DNA of 64,000 bases from Sclerodactyla briareus. Its lineage: Eukaryota > Echinodermata > Holothuroidea > Dendrochirotida > Sclerodactylidae. Both the position numbers and the translations under genes were made by a program. Under the pieces are notes generated by a model. That model was not told where the DNA came from, did no database searches, and worked only from the letters and a program-made list of their open reading frames with translations. Positions 22,459 to 35,972 of the stretch are shown here, one piece after another. The stretch spans positions 124,001-188,000 of the forward strand of contig JAODTK010005556.1 in the NCBI GenBank assembly GCA_026419785.1, in the 5' to 3' direction. The stretch's first letter is position 1. Every line of letters begins with the position of its first letter.

Positions 22459-25400
22459 GTATTGCAAATCCTCATAGATTTGCTGGGTGTGAGCAAACAG
22501 ACCAAGGTATTAAAATCCTCCTAGATCTGCTGGATGTGGCAAACAGACCAGGCGGTATGAACATCCTCATATATCCGCTGACGTGAGAAAACAGACCAAG
22601 ATATGACATCCTTCATAGCTCTGCTGGATGTGAGCAAACAGAACCAAGGTATTACATCCTCAGAGATCCCTGGATGTGGAGCAAACATACCACGTATGAC
22701 CATCCTCATAGATCTGCTTGATGTGAGCAAACAGACCGAGGTATGAACATCCATAGATCTGCTGGATGTGAAGCAAACAACCAGGTTGAATGTCCTCATA
22801 GCTCTGCTGGATGTGCTCAACAGAACCAAGGTATGAACATCCTTCATAGATCTGCTGAATGTGCGAACAGACCAAGGTATGAACTCCTCATAAATTGTGG
22901 AATGTGAGCAAACAGACCAAGGTTGAACATCCTCATAGATCCGCTGAATGTGAGCAAACAGACAAAGGTATGACTCCTCATAGATCTGCTGGATGGAGCA
23001 AATCGACAAGGGATGAACGTCCTCATAGATCTGCTGGAATGTTAGCACACAGACCAGGTAGAACATCCTCTAGTCTGCTGATGTGGAGCAAACAGACCAG
23101 GTATGAAGGTCCTCAGAGATCTGCTGGAATGTGAGCAAACAACCAAGGTAGACATCCTCATAGACCTGCGAATGTGATCAAACAGACAAGGTATGAACAT
23201 CCTCATAGATCTGCTGGTTGTGAGCAAACAGACCAAGTATGAAGGTCCTCATGGATCTGCTGGATGTGAGCGCATAGCCCGGTATGAAACCTCATAAATC
23301 CGCTGGATGTGAGCAAACAGACCAAGGTTGAAGGTCCTCATAGATCGCTTGGATTTGAGCAAATAGACCAGGTATGACATCCTCATAGATCTGCGATGTG
23401 AGCAAACAGACAAGGTATGACATCCTCATAGATCTGCTGGATGGAGCACACAACCACGTATAAGGTCCCTCATAGATCTGCTGATGATGAGAGCAAACAG
23501 ACCAAGGTATTAACATCGTCATAGATCCGCTGGGTGTGAGCAAACCAAGACCAAGGTATGAAGGTCCTCATACATCTGCTGGATGTGGGCAAATAAGACC
23601 AATGTAGGACATCCTCATAGCATCTTGCTAGATTTGAGGGCAACGACCAAGGTATGAACATCCTCATAGATTCCGCTGGTATGTGAGCAAACGGACCAAA
23701 GTATGAACCTCTCATAGATCTTCTGGTTGTGAGCAAACAGACCAAGGTATGAACATTCTCATAGATCTGCTGGATGTGAGCAAACAGACAAGGTAATGAA
23801 CATCCTCTAGAATCTGCTGGTTGTGAGCAAACAGACCAAGTAGGCACTCCCCCCCCCCTCAAGATCTGCTGGATTGTGAGCAAACGACCAAGTTATGAAC
23901 ATCCTTATAGATCTGCTGGATGTGAACAACAGACCAAGGTATAACATCCTCTAGATTCTACTGGATTGGTGAGCAAATAGACCAGGTATGAACGCCTCAT
24001 AGCTTGCTGGATTTGAACAACAGACCAAAAGTAGACATCCTCATAGATCGGCTGGTTGTGAGCAAACAGACCAAGGTATCATCCTCTAGATCTGCTGGAT
24101 GTGAGCGAACAGACCAAGGTATGAACATTCTCTAGATTCTCTGATTTGAGGTACCAGACCAGATATGAACAGTCCTCATAGATCTTGCTGGGGTTGAGCA
24201 AATAGACCAAGGTATGAATGTCCTCATAGGATCTGCTGGATGTGAGCAAATAGACCAAGGTCTGAACATCCTCATAGATCTGCTGGGGTGTGAGCAAATG
24301 ATCCAGGTATGAAGTCCTCATGATGGTCTGGATGTTGAGCAAATAGAACGCAAGGAAGAACATCTCATAGATCTGCTTTGGTGAGCAAATAGGCCAAGGT
24401 ATGAACAATCCTCATAGATCTGCTGGATGTGCGCAAACAGACCAAGGTATGAATATCCTCATAGATCTGCTGGATGGGACACATAGACAAGGTATGACGT
24501 CCTCATAGATCTGCTGGATGTTTAGCAAATAGACCAATATGAACATCCTCAAGTTGCTGGATGTGAGCAAACAGACCAGGTACTGAACATCCTCATAGAA
24601 GATCTGCTGGATGTGAGCGAATAGACCAAGGTATGAAGGTCCTCATACATCTGCTGGATGTGAGCAAAAAGACCAAGGATGAACATCCTCATAGATCTGG
24701 CTGGTGTGCGCAAATAGACCAGAGGTATGAACGTCCTCATAATATCTGCTGGATTGAGCAATAGACCAAGGTATTGATCATCCTCATAGATCTTGCTGCT
24801 GGATGAGAGCAAATAGACCAAGGTATGAACATCCTCATAGATCTGCTGAATGTGAGAACAGACAGGATGAACATCCTCATAGATTGCTGGATCTGAGCAA
24901 ACAGACCAAGGTAAGAAACAATCCTCATAGATCCGCTGGATGTGAGCAAAACAGAAGGTATGAACATCATCATAGATCTGCTGAATGTGAGCAAACAGAC
25001 AAAGGTATGAACATTCCTCATAGATCTGAGGGATGCGAGCAACGACCAAGGTTGAAGGTCTCATAGATCGCTGGATGTGACAAACACCACCAAGGATGAA
25101 CATCCGCATAGATGCTGAATGTGAGCAACACAGACAAGGTATGAACATCCTCATAATCTTGCTGGATGTGAGCAAACAGACCAAGGGCTGAAACATACTC
25201 ATAGATCGCTGTGAATGCTGAGAACAACGACAAAGGTATGACCATCCTCATAGATCTGTGGATGTGAGCAAAAAGACCACGTATTGAACGTCCTCATAGA
25301 TTGCTGAATGTGAGCCAACAGACAAGGATTGAAAATCCTGCCAATCTGATGATGAGAGCAAACAGACCAAGGTATTGAAGGTCCTAATAGATTGCGGGAT

Positions 25401-27150
25401 GTGAGCAAACAAACAAAGGTAGGAACATCACCTCATAGGATCTGATGAATGTGGGCAAACAGACCAAGGTATGAACATCCTCATAGATCGCGGGATGTGA
25501 GCAAACAGACCAAGGTATGAAGGTCCTCATACATCTGCTGGATGTGAGCGAAGAGACAAGGTATGAAATCCTATAGATCCGCGGATTGTGAGCAAACGAC
25601 AAGTAGAAGGTCCTCATAGATCTGCATGGATGTGAGCAATGGGACCAAGGGGAGGGAAAAATCCTCATAGATTGCTGAATGGAGCAAACGACCCAAGGTA
25701 TGAACATCCTCATAATATGCTGGAGTGAGCAACAGACCAAGTATGAAGGTCCTCATAGATCTGCTGGATGTGAGCAAATGACCAAGGTATGAACATCGCA
25801 TAGATCCGCTGTGTGAGCATAACAGACCAGGTATGAAGGTCCTCATACATCTGCTGGATGTGGGCCAAATAAGACCAAGGCTATTGAAAATCTCATAGCT
25901 CTGATCGATGTGAGCAACAGACCAAGGTAGAACAGCCTAATAGATCGCTGGAGTGAGCAACGGCCCAAGTAGGAACATCTCTAGATCTGCTGGATGTGAG
26001 CAAACAGGACCAAGTATGCAACATCCGCATATGATCTGCTGGATGTGGGCAAAACAGGACAAGGTATGACACATCCCATAGATCGGTGGATTGAGCAACA
26101 GACCAAGGATGAAATCCTCATAGACTGCTGGATGTGAGCAACAGCCAAGGTATGAACATCCTATAGATTGCTGGATGTGAACAAACAGACCAAGGTATAA
26201 CATCCTCATAGATCTACTGGATGTGAGCAAATGAACAAAGGTTGAACGGCATCAACGACTCTGCTGGATGTGAACAAACAGACCAAGGTATGAACATCCT
26301 CATAGCTCGCTGGTTGTGAGCAAACAGACCAAGGTATGAACATCCTCATAGATCGGCTGGATGTGAGCAACAGACCAAGGTTGAACCATCCTATAGATCT
26401 CTGGATGTGAGTTACAACAGACAAGATATGAACATCCTTCATAGATCTGTGGGTGGAGCAAATAGACCAGGTCTGATGTCTCATAGATCTGTGGATGTGA
26501 GCAAATAGACCAAGGTGAACATTCCTCCAGAGATCTGCTGGGTGTGAGGCAAATTGATCAAGGTATGGAAGGTCCTCATAGATTGCGGATGTGAGAAATA
26601 GACCAAGGAAATGAACATCCTCATAGATCTCGCTGGGTGTGAGCAAAGCCAAGGTATGAACATCCTCATAGATCTGCTTGATGTGAGCAAACAGACCGAG
26701 GTATGAACATGTCATAGAGTCGCTGGATGAGAGCAAATAGACCAAGGTATGAACGTCCTCATAGTATGCAGGATGTGAGCAAATAGGACCAAAGTATGAA
26801 CATCTCAAAGATTTGCTGGTGTGAGCAACAGACCAAGGGATGAACATACTATAGATCTGCTGGATTGTGAGCAAATAGACCGAGGTATGAACGTCCCATT
26901 AAATTGCTGGATGTGAGCAAAAAGACCAAGGTATGAACATCCTCATAGATCTGCTGGGTGTGAGAAATAGACCAAGGTATGAACGTCCTCATAGATATGC
27001 TGGATGTGAGCAATAGACCAAGGTATGACATCCGCATAGGATCGCTGGATGTGAGCAAATAGGACCAAGGTATGAACATCCTCAGAGATCTGCGAATGTG
27101 AGCAAACAGACCAAGGTATGAAACCTCCTCATAGATTGCTGCATGTGAAT
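22459..27150 (+). repeat. 47-bp minisatellite, ~100 copies, starts at a splice donor
   Basis: A 4.7-kb array with a 47-bp consensus: gtatgaacatcctcatagat, ctgctggatgtgagcaaaca, gaccaag. It starts at the first intron base after the C2D exon (accaag|gtattg). The second half of each unit resembles the exon's own tail (exon: tgctgatcagagcaa, ctaccaag). Each unit therefore ends in a donor-like ccaag|gtatga. Copies vary mainly by single-base deletions, plus subtypes aacatcctc, aaggtcctc and aacgtcctc. The short reverse-strand frames it creates are not genes. Confidence 0.93.
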
Positions 27151-28083
27151 TTCACCCGAAGTTTATTTGCATGGTATGTGTGCGTCATCTCAAGTCAGCC
27201 ACAGATTGGTCTGGGATGTGTGCTGCTTTAATTGTGTGCATCCCAGGTGAAGAGCAGAGAGATGCTTGTGAGCTTTCGATATTTGTACTGTCTTGTCAGT
27301 GTTAACATTCACTAGAAGTTATCGAAGGTGGGTTTAATGAGCTCAATAAAGTAATTAGGAAGTTCCGTAACTATTGTGCTTCCTACACACTGGATTCGAA
27401 TGATAGTTTAGGGCAGGCCGTCACCACTGGCTTACAGGTCAATAGATAAGTTTTATTTACTACTACCTGTGCTTCTTCATGCCCATGCTATTTGAAATGT
27501 AGAATGTCTTGTGAGCTTGAAGCAATATTTTGATAGCTGACAACAATTGCACGGCGGTTTGTCTTTGCTAATATTGGCCAGACTTCCTCCACCTTCTATG
27601 ACCTCGATTGTATTACATTAGGAAGGTCTGTAACTCACGTTTCATGCCCACTGTGCTTTGCGAACCAATGGTTTAGGCATGTACATTAACTCACAGATCA
27701 ATAACATAACTTGTTAGTTACCAATAACTAGTGTCCTTCTCCATGCCCCGTTCTAATTACCCAGATAAATATTGTTGGTAGCATGTGGGGGAGGGGTTGG
27801 TGTATGTGTTCATAGTCCAATGAGGGATTTATAGTTCACAGATCTCAGAGCTGAAATGTTGGCGGGCGAGTCTCGACGGGTTGACTTATGGAATAAAGTG
27901 GGGGTGGGGGGGGGGTTGTGCAAAAGAAACCCAATAATTGGCAGTTACTGGGTAAACTGCTAATTAGATGAGCATCAGGAGGTGAGTATGGTCCTAGGAA
28001 ATAGCAGTTGTACCAAAACCAGTAGGGATTAGGGATCAAATTAGTTTGTTCTAATACAAACCAATGGTTGTGTTCGCTTTCAG
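27151..28083. other. Rest of C2D intron
   Basis: No exon is visible. It contains a G run at about 27900-27914 and an imperfect ~240-base internal similarity (two stretches each with gaagttccgtaact or gaaggtctgtaact-like text followed by a cccactgtgcttt-like block, 27357 and 27619). Confidence 0.45.
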
Positions 28084-28217
28084 GTCATCGAAGAAGATTT
28101 TATCAGTCCACATGGGCGAGTTGCTGGTTCTGAACGATGTCGCGATCCACGGAGAGCGGAGGACTTCAAAGAGAGACCCCCATTGGTGGCGGTAGCGATA
28201 TTTGATGTCGAGTTGGG
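28084..28217 (+). CDS. otof: ferlin exon: middle of C2D
   Basis: Acceptor cgctttcag, donor ttggg|gtatgt. It reads VIEEDFISP, then MGELLVLNDVAIHGERR, then ERPPLVAVAIFDVELG. The vertebrate counterpart is EVLNETLCPTW, DQMLVFDNLELYGEAHE, DDPPIIVIEIYDQDSMG. Frameshifts lie near 28110 and 28165. The intron before it holds the 47-bp array. Confidence 0.9.
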
Positions 28218-29379
28218 GTATGTAAAGGGTTGGACATATACCACTGATCTTAAGGGTATGAATTGCTATTTTCAACTTTTCTAATAACATGGGATTGCGA
28301 TTGCTGAATATGAAGATCTGAAATATTTTTCAGCAGTGTATGAAAAGGCTCCGCAATAGATTATGGAGCGCCACAGGTCGGAATTATAGTTGATCGTAAT
28401 GCGCCACTGATCATTCCATTTACATGTATTGTATGTGTCTGTCATGTCTATTGTGCCACTGCCTGATACAATGCACCACAAATGGTGCATGCACCGTCAT
28501 TTGAGGAAGCATGGTATAGAAATGATAAGAAAATGCACAATGTGGGACTACTCAAAGGACAGAAGATGTTACATATATTGACATTCTGTAGGACCTGTCA
28601 CGAGATAAAAACTCTCACAACAGAACATTGTACATTTCCCCCCCCAAAATAATAATAAGATATAATCCTCTGAAATAGTTAGGTTGGTTCACATGTCTTG
28701 AAATATACACATTGGTATCAGAACCTGGTGAGGAGCAGTAATGGGTGCAATGATTCGAAGTATTACTGAGGTAATTTAAATTCCAAATAAAAAAGTGTGA
28801 ATGACCAAATTATGATAGTGATTCCTGTGTGTACTAACATTTCTGTACTTCACAGTTAGGTGTGTACGCATAACAACAATGTAAGCATGTACAGGTATTA
28901 TTCCAATTCAGAAATCTGAGACGGAATGTCAGAATGTTGAAAATGTTGGAGAATTTATTAATTTTTATGGCAATATGTTGAATTGTTGGTCGTAAAGTTC
29001 CTATGTCTGCAGGCAGACGTCCTTTCAACTACAAAGGTGAAGGGGACATTGATGAAGACCACACAAACTCAAATTGTAGGTAATTTTAGCATGTGGGCTT
29101 GTTGAGCTCAATCTACGATGAGGTTTTTTTTGGCACCACAGGGGAAGTGTTGCCAAAGTGTTTTGGTTATCATTACATTATCGAACTAGAAAAATGTCGG
29201 GCGGTGTAACGCCAGACGTATATATCCCGCATATCTATTCAAGAAATTTTGGTGAACATTGCTAAACCGGGACAATTATTCGTGGAAGAAGACATTCAAA
29301 GACTTGTGAAGCGACAACGTTTACAGGTAAATGGGTCAGGCCATATATGCACTTGTTAATTGTTATGAGGCCCCCTACA

Positions 29380-31080
29380 GCCCCGGGACAAGGGGGCCTC
29401 CTAAATAGCACATTATTCAAGATTCGAAAACATTTAAACACATGGCCACCCGACAAGAGGTCAAATTCAGGTCAGAGGTCACACACATGCAGGTCAACAT
29501 TATATCACAATGGTGAACCAATCAGCCTTCGCAGATATTCCAATTTCCGGGATAGCCAAAAAACAGTTTTTGACCCCTAAGTGACATTGAAGACTTTAAT
29601 GATATGACAATTTTTACTGAATCTTGTTACTCTCCATGTGATCAGCCAATCCTAGGAGGCATTTGCATTCTGCTGAAACACACCAGTGCTATGGCAGAAA
29701 AAGTACTCAAATAGTTTTTCGATCCCTAAGTGACTTAAGACCTTCAGTGACAGGGCGGTTTTTATGAAAAATGTTACAACTCCATGTGATACATCCACTC
29801 CTAGAAGTATATTGAATTCCAATGACATGTCCAATGTTATTGCGAAAAAAAGGGTATAAAAATTTAACTTTGACCCCTTGTAAACTACCAAAGAGTAAGT
29901 GCCCGATCGGAGCGGGAGTTGTTTCTATCAATAAAGGACACAAGCCAATCACAGATGCCAAAAAATAACCAGTTTTCTATTTTTTTGCCCGTAACTCCTT
30001 CAAATAAGCACATTTATTCAAGATTTGACTCACCCACTTGACACCGGACAGAGATCAAATTCAGGTCAGAGGTGGTCACACAACATGCAGGTCAAACAAT
30101 TATATCACAATGGTGAACCATCCAGCCTTCGCAGATATTCAAATTTTCCGATTATAGCCAAAAACAGTTTGTGACACCTAAGTGAACTCGAATGACTTTA
30201 ATGATATGGACAGTTTTTATGAGAAATTGTGACTCTCCTGTGATGACATCACTCCCAAGGAGCATTTGCATCTGATGAACACACCCAGTTTGCTATGGCC
30301 GAGAAAGTACTAAATCAGTTTTTGACCCCTAAGTGCCGTAATGACTTCAATGCATGGCGGTTGTTTTATGAAAATTGTACCACTCCATGTGATGCATCCA
30401 CTCCTAGAAGCATATTGCATTCCAATGACTGTCCAAGTTTATTGCAAAAAGGTATAAAATTGAACTTTGACCCCTTGTAACTACCTGGAAGAAAAGTATG
30501 CATCCGATCGAATCGGGAGTTTGTTTCCCCTCCCTCCATCAAGTCACCAAAGCTCCTATCACATTCAAAAATACCAGTTTCTACTTTTTTTGCCAGTACT
30601 CCTTAACTATAGCCACCGTTATTCATATTCGCACCTTTAACCAACTTACCACCCGACAGAGGTCAATTCAGGTCATAGGTCAACACATGGGGGTCAACAA
30701 TATATAACAATGGTGAAACCATCCCAGCCTCGCAGATATTCAATTCTCCGATTATAGCCAAAAAACTTTTTGACCCCTAAGTGACCCCCGAATGACCTTC
30801 AATGATATGACGTTTTTTAGGAGAATTGTTACTCTCCATGTTATACTCACGCCTAGGAGCTGTGCATTCGAGAAACAACACAACCAGTGCTATTGGGAAA
30901 AAGTACTAAAATCAGGTTTTGACCCCTAAGTGACCTTTGATGACCTTATGACATGGCGGTTTTTTATGAAAATTATTACACTTCCATTGATGCAGCCATC
31001 TCCTAGTCGCATATTGCATTCCAATTCACAAGTCCAATGTTATTGCGAAAAAGTATTAAACACATCATTTTGACTGATCA
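29380..31080 (+). repeat. ~600-bp unit in three tandem copies
   Basis: The landmark tcaaattcaggtcagaggt occurs at 29459, 30056 and (as tcaattcaggtcataggt) 30662, about 600 bases apart. Each unit also contains gcctcgcagatattc-like text, gacccctaagtgac twice, actccatgtgat, and aactttgaccccttgtaa. Inside each unit two related halves occur (gacccctaagtgac ... atgacatggcggtttttatg). Third-copy divergence is highest. The function is unknown; it lies in the 7.6-kb C2D intron. Confidence 0.85.
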
Positions 31081-31580
31081 GGACAACTAATATGCAAATT
31101 AGTCCCACAAATTTACCCTCAGTGATCTCGATGCTATTTAATAAATTTATCAGGACTGGGAGTAGGTCCTATTCACAAAGTTCGTATAAATCCCTAAAAG
31201 TTGAGAAATAATGCATTAATTGTTCTAATTCATGCTAACGAATATGTAAATAAACACACATAATGACCTACAGTGATTTCAATGCAATTGAATAAATTTA
31301 TCGGGGATGTTAGAAGGTCCCTACCACCAAGTTTCGTGGAATCCAACAAAGTTTATAATTTGCCTAATTGCTAATGGGCCAACTATTCTGCAAATAGTCA
31401 TGCAAGATGACTCCCGTGACCTCGGCCACATCAGGGAAAAATTCAGCGGCATGATAGTTGGCCCTATCACCAAGTTCATGAAAATCAATGAAGTTTGAAT
31501 ATCACATAAATTCTGCTATATTAGGCTACTGGCCAAAACAATGCAAACTTGACCTCGGATGACCTTGAATGTCGCCATGT
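31080..31580 (+). repeat. ~165-bp degenerate tandem repeat
   Basis: Three to four diverged copies share the order gatgacct(c)agtgat(c/t)tc, aataaatttatc(a/g)gg, tagg(t)cc(c)ta(t/c)caccaagttc, aatc(c)a(a)(t/c)gaagttt. It adjoins the 600-bp units and may be related to their GACC-rich halves. Confidence 0.6.
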
Positions 31581-34500
31581 TTTTCGGCTCCAAACACTAC
31601 CCACAACCACACGTTTCGTGTAAACGCACAAGTGAAATTTGCGAAAAAACGCAAAATAGAGGGCAACAAATATACGATACAGCATATTTTCGAACTTATT
31701 GAGATTTTATCATACGGGATATGTGTACCAAGGTTTGGGTCAATCGGATAAGAGTGTTAAAGAATGAGAGCGCTACGCATAAAGTTTCGGCGGCGGCGAC
31801 AGTAGGAATGGGGCGGCAATAGAATTGGACCATTGGCGATTTGTCACTTTATACCACATGGAGCAAATTACTCAAATACTTCAAGTAGCTCCGAATGCAG
31901 TGAGTTCCTTCCAAAAACTTCAAAACTGTCAAACAGGGTAATTCGCTGGCCATTTTATACTTAATTAAGTAATTTGAGTACCCCGGACAAAGGTACATTT
32001 TTAAAGGAATTGAATATGCAATCAACAACTCTTTCTCTTCCAAAGTTTGATGAATGCTTGGAAAAAAATCGCTAATACTCCATATAATTATAATTTCAAT
32101 GTTTAAGTTTTCGAAAACTATGAAGTCGTTCCGGGTTTAATCAAGGCAAAGAAGATCCAGCTTGTTGGACAGATATAATTTGTAAGTAGAAAGTATACAG
32201 GGGAGGCATACTCTAGGCACACAAATCATGGAGGCAAAAAAACGGTGTAGGTTTCGGGGTGTGTTGATGCGAGGGGCGCTACCAGAAGAGGTTGACTAGG
32301 TGGAGAGAAACGAGTGGGGCGAGTCCTTCATGCCAATGAGCGAAAGAAAGTAACAACTGAGAGCGTTCCCAATTTATGGCATAGATGTACTCCTTAACCT
32401 ATGAATTATAGAATGAAGAACAAAACCAAAAACAGAAAAGTTCACTCTGAAGGCAAAGTCTAGCAATGAAGTCTTTGGTGTTTGGCGGAATGGCCAGGGT
32501 GGCCTCCTCGAGTTTGAAGTACGCGCTAGTGCGATTCATCATTTTACAGTAGACTTGGCAGCATCCTTTCATATGTGGATGGTAAGAGGGTGTGTATAGC
32601 TTATAAATTGGTGGAAAATGGAAGTCACTCATAAAACTTCCCTAAGAACTGATAATGATATTTAATATGGAAGAACAAAAAACATCAGTAATTGTACGAT
32701 CGTTCTTTATTATAATGTTTGCTTTTGCTCTCTGTACTCTAATAATCCATTGTTTATTTTATATCGTGGGAATGCAGATTGCGAGGTAAATGTAGTATCT
32801 TCCCCTGCTTACCCCTCCCCCTCCCCCAGCATGTGTAATATATGTAGATCTGCGCCTTATTCACATTCCATCCACAGGTCCATCGTCAGATTCCCCTGAA
32901 GGCCTGCCCCAGTACAGGGAATCAACGCCCCTTAATAAACTGGAATTGTAGCGGCATGCTTTAGAAACTAATGGCAATGGTTTTCATTCTCATCATCAAC
33001 AATGCAACTTTACGTAGCTTATATTCACACCATGGAAAGCTGAGTAGAAATCAATAAAATTGATTCAATGCTAATAGAATTATACTCTTTGGGATGTTGA
33101 AGATTTCTTCTGGCAGAAGAAAGTTGCAAAATGGTTTCTATTTTTACTCTCAGCATGTTCTCTTTTGTTCTGTGTGTTCCAGCCATGGAGCTCTTATATA
33201 CTGGAGAGGACAAGGCAGGCAAAGATGTAACATTTTGAAAAAATATGAAGAAAAAAAATGTCCCCGTCGGAGCCACACTGAACGACAAGCAAATTGATTG
33301 TAAACATGGAAATCGTGTCAGCACTTACAGTTTTACGCAAAATTGTAGGCAGGTTGCTATGAAGACAACTTCTAAGTAGAGCAACATGGATGGTAAAAGT
33401 GCCAGTATGTGTGCATGTAGTGTGGGGGACATTTTGATGGTCTAGGCTATAGGTAGGGTTGCTGCATGACGAAAAGTTGGTTGTTCATACCTCGTACTAG
33501 ACATAGCAGAGTTATTGAAACAAAACGTATTGGTATTTCAAGAATCCTACGTACTCGTGTCAATCTGTATATGAGTGTTATCATCGGAGTGACCTCGCTC
33601 GTTTCCGTCGTATACCGCTAGAATGTTAGTCATAGAACTTTGATCTAAAAAACTAAGAGTTATTGCATGGCATGCTGCCTTCTTCAATATCACTCTGGCA
33701 ATTAATTAACATTCAGACCAAAGTTACCAGGGCATGTCTGCTGGTGTGATGACTGGTTTGTAGGCATATGTAAACACATCTCATGCAAGTGATAGTTCTA
33801 TGCATCTGCATGTGGCAGTTTAGTTTCTATGCTCATACAAGTCTATACATATCATTTCTAATTATTCTACTCTCAATAAAATGTACTGCAAGTTGTCCAT
33901 ACTCTCAACGCTTTAACATAGAATTGCCTACCATGTCTTTTTGTCCTTCTGATAAGCATCATGAAGGCAGTGGGATAATCCTATTATTTTTTTCGTTAGT
34001 GTGCTGTGTTCTTTGTAGAGCGCCCTATAAATGCCTGTTATTATATTGTTATTAATCCTGTTAATGCCACAGGTGACTTTGATTGTTACTACACCGTGTG
34101 GCGGTCGTCAACATAGCAGTTTTGAGCAGAATTAATAATTATGCTTGTTGGTGCACCCCCTCTAATGGCCATTCACAGTTGAATAGATCACAACAAAATC
34201 TTCCGACAATATGATGACAGATATGACATGGGTTCATTGGAAAATTTACATTTACATTACACATTAGTTACATTCATGTGAAGTGCCAACCGTCTTGGGA
34301 ATGGGGATGCAGCTATATCTCTGAGGAGATTCCTTATAGTGCCGTAAAAAAAACGATCACATGACAATTAATGTTTACTACAATTTTTTTGATGACTGCC
34401 TCGTCTTCACTGAAATTGTATAAAGGGAAGCGAATGAGAAAAAAAAAAAACTTCCCGATGGCCTGAATGCAATAGGTGGCATTGGGAAGCACCTACTATT

Positions 34501-35130
34501 ACATCTAGGCGCAGGTGAATGATTTTAATCATGTTGATCAAAGTCAGTGATAAAAAACACTGATTCAAAGCCCCTTCCCCCAAATTTCCTTTTTGTTGAG
34601 AAGTGTTTTTTAAAGTGAAATGAATTATTGGGAATCAGTCACAAATACCAATTTACTCATGTAGACGTATAGTCATCTAAACAATGCTATGTAGGTATTC
34701 CTGAACACTGTTATAAGTGATTGTGCAAGAAACAAGAATTAGGTTTTCCATCACTCCCATTCAAATGGCATGTTTAGGTCAGAATTTATTGCGATGATTT
34801 TCTGTCTCTAATTCAATTCTATCATTCATTACAAGCGGAAGTGTAGCGCACAATTTCAAACTCTCATTTACCTTTCCACCCATTTTAAAACGTAGTGAGA
34901 TTTTCAAACAGATTGTATTTCCTCTGAAGGATCTGATAAACTAAGGCTTCAGAACTGTTAAAACTGAAAATGCTTCTAGCAACAGTGAATGCCTAGGACT
35001 GATGTCCATATCATTTAGATTTGACTCAAGTCAAAGAATATGAAGTATTGAATAAAAAATGAGAAGAAAGAAGGAAAACCCACCCTGTATAGGAGGCATT
35101 GAAAGGGTTGATTGCTAGGTGAGAGTGTAA
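31581..35130. other. C2D intron, nothing recognised except a SINE-like 3' end
   Basis: About 3.5 kb without an exon, known RNA or clear repeat, apart from the SINE-like end near 34015-34060. Short open frames exist on both strands, but none has splice context matching the ferlin or a recognisable motif. Confidence 0.45.
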
Positions 35131-35330
35131 TATTCCAACCTATTGTCCTTGGGCCTCTGGTTGGTATCCAGCCTATTGTCCTTACCCTCTGGTTGGTATC
35201 CAGCCTATTGTCCTTACCCTCTGGTGGTATCCAGCCTATTGTCCTTACCCTCTGGTTGGTATCCAGCCTATTGTCCTTACCCTCTGGTTGGTATCCAATC
35301 TATTGTCCTTAGCCCCTTGGTTGGTAGAAC
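35131..35330 (+). repeat. 32-bp minisatellite
   Basis: About six copies of a 32-bp unit with landmarks ttggtatccagcctattgtc and cttaccctctgg. It lies about 520 bases before the last C2D exon. Copies are nearly identical, unlike the older arrays. Confidence 0.9.
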
Positions 35331-35428
35331 CAGGGGGTTAAGAAGTTTAAGGAAGTATAAGAAACGGCTCATGGTCCCACATTAAACTAACACTGATTGA
35401 AGTTGGTGTGGTTCTACCAAGGGGTTAA
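35310..35428. repeat. Short inverted repeat flanking ~85 bases
   Basis: The text ccccttggttggtagaacc at about 35311-35330 is mirrored by ggttctaccaaggggtt at about 35410-35427. The enclosed ~85 bases could be a tiny inverted-repeat element that inserted at the end of the 32-bp array. Confidence 0.5.
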
Positions 35429-35845
35429 AAAACTAGAATCAATAAATTGCAATTGATGAGGGGGCAAATCTTGTTATTTTTACCATTTTGATGCCAATTT
35501 TTGCACATGTGACAAAAAGATTTTGTCTTCATTCTACTGAAAATAGCTCTCCCCTAGCGATTCCTTCAGTTTAGGCCTCATTGGCAGTAGTATGACTCAT
35601 ATACTTGTGGTTGAAAGAGCTTCATCGCACTGAAGTAAACAGAAAGAGAAGTACTCGATATGTACTGTTGAATGGCTACATGGGCACAATTTTAACTGAT
35701 TACTAGAAGAGTAAAATCCCGGTTGCCAGCAAATAGCATGTTGGGCGAAGGCAGTGCGGAAATGATTTTTTAATACAAGTCAGTTTCAAGTGGAGAAACC
35801 TCCTTATGGTATTACTGCCTACAAACTTGGTAATCCCATCTACAG

Positions 35846-35972
35846 GACGACTGCGAGTTTATTGGCCGAGCGCTGATTCAGCCGATAATCAAGCTGTCTA
35901 GCGAGCCGTATGAGAGCCGTTCTTCCCAAAGCTTCTCCAGGTGCACCATGTGTACCGGGGCACCGTCAGGTG
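35846..35972 (+). CDS. otof: ferlin exon: end of C2D
   Basis: Acceptor catctacag, donor aggtg|gtgagt. It reads DDCEFIGRALIQPIIKLSSE (vertebrate KADFMGRTFAKPLVKMADE) and, after a shift near 35928, FPKLLQVHHVYRGTVR (vertebrate FPPQLEYYQIYRGNAT). The vertebrate segment that follows (AGDLLAAFELLQ) was not found downstream, so a short exon may be missing or too diverged to see. Confidence 0.9.

Noticed and set aside
22521..27079. Many reverse-strand open frames with repeated MRMFIPWSVCSH-like text, resembling a repeat protein
   Set aside because: They are translations of the 47-bp minisatellite, broken by frame changes every few units, with no start or splice context and opposite to the gene.
22459..27150. 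Regularly spaced ~47-bp repeats that could suggest a CRISPR array
   Set aside because: The whole unit is repeated with no variable spacers, and the setting is an animal intron.
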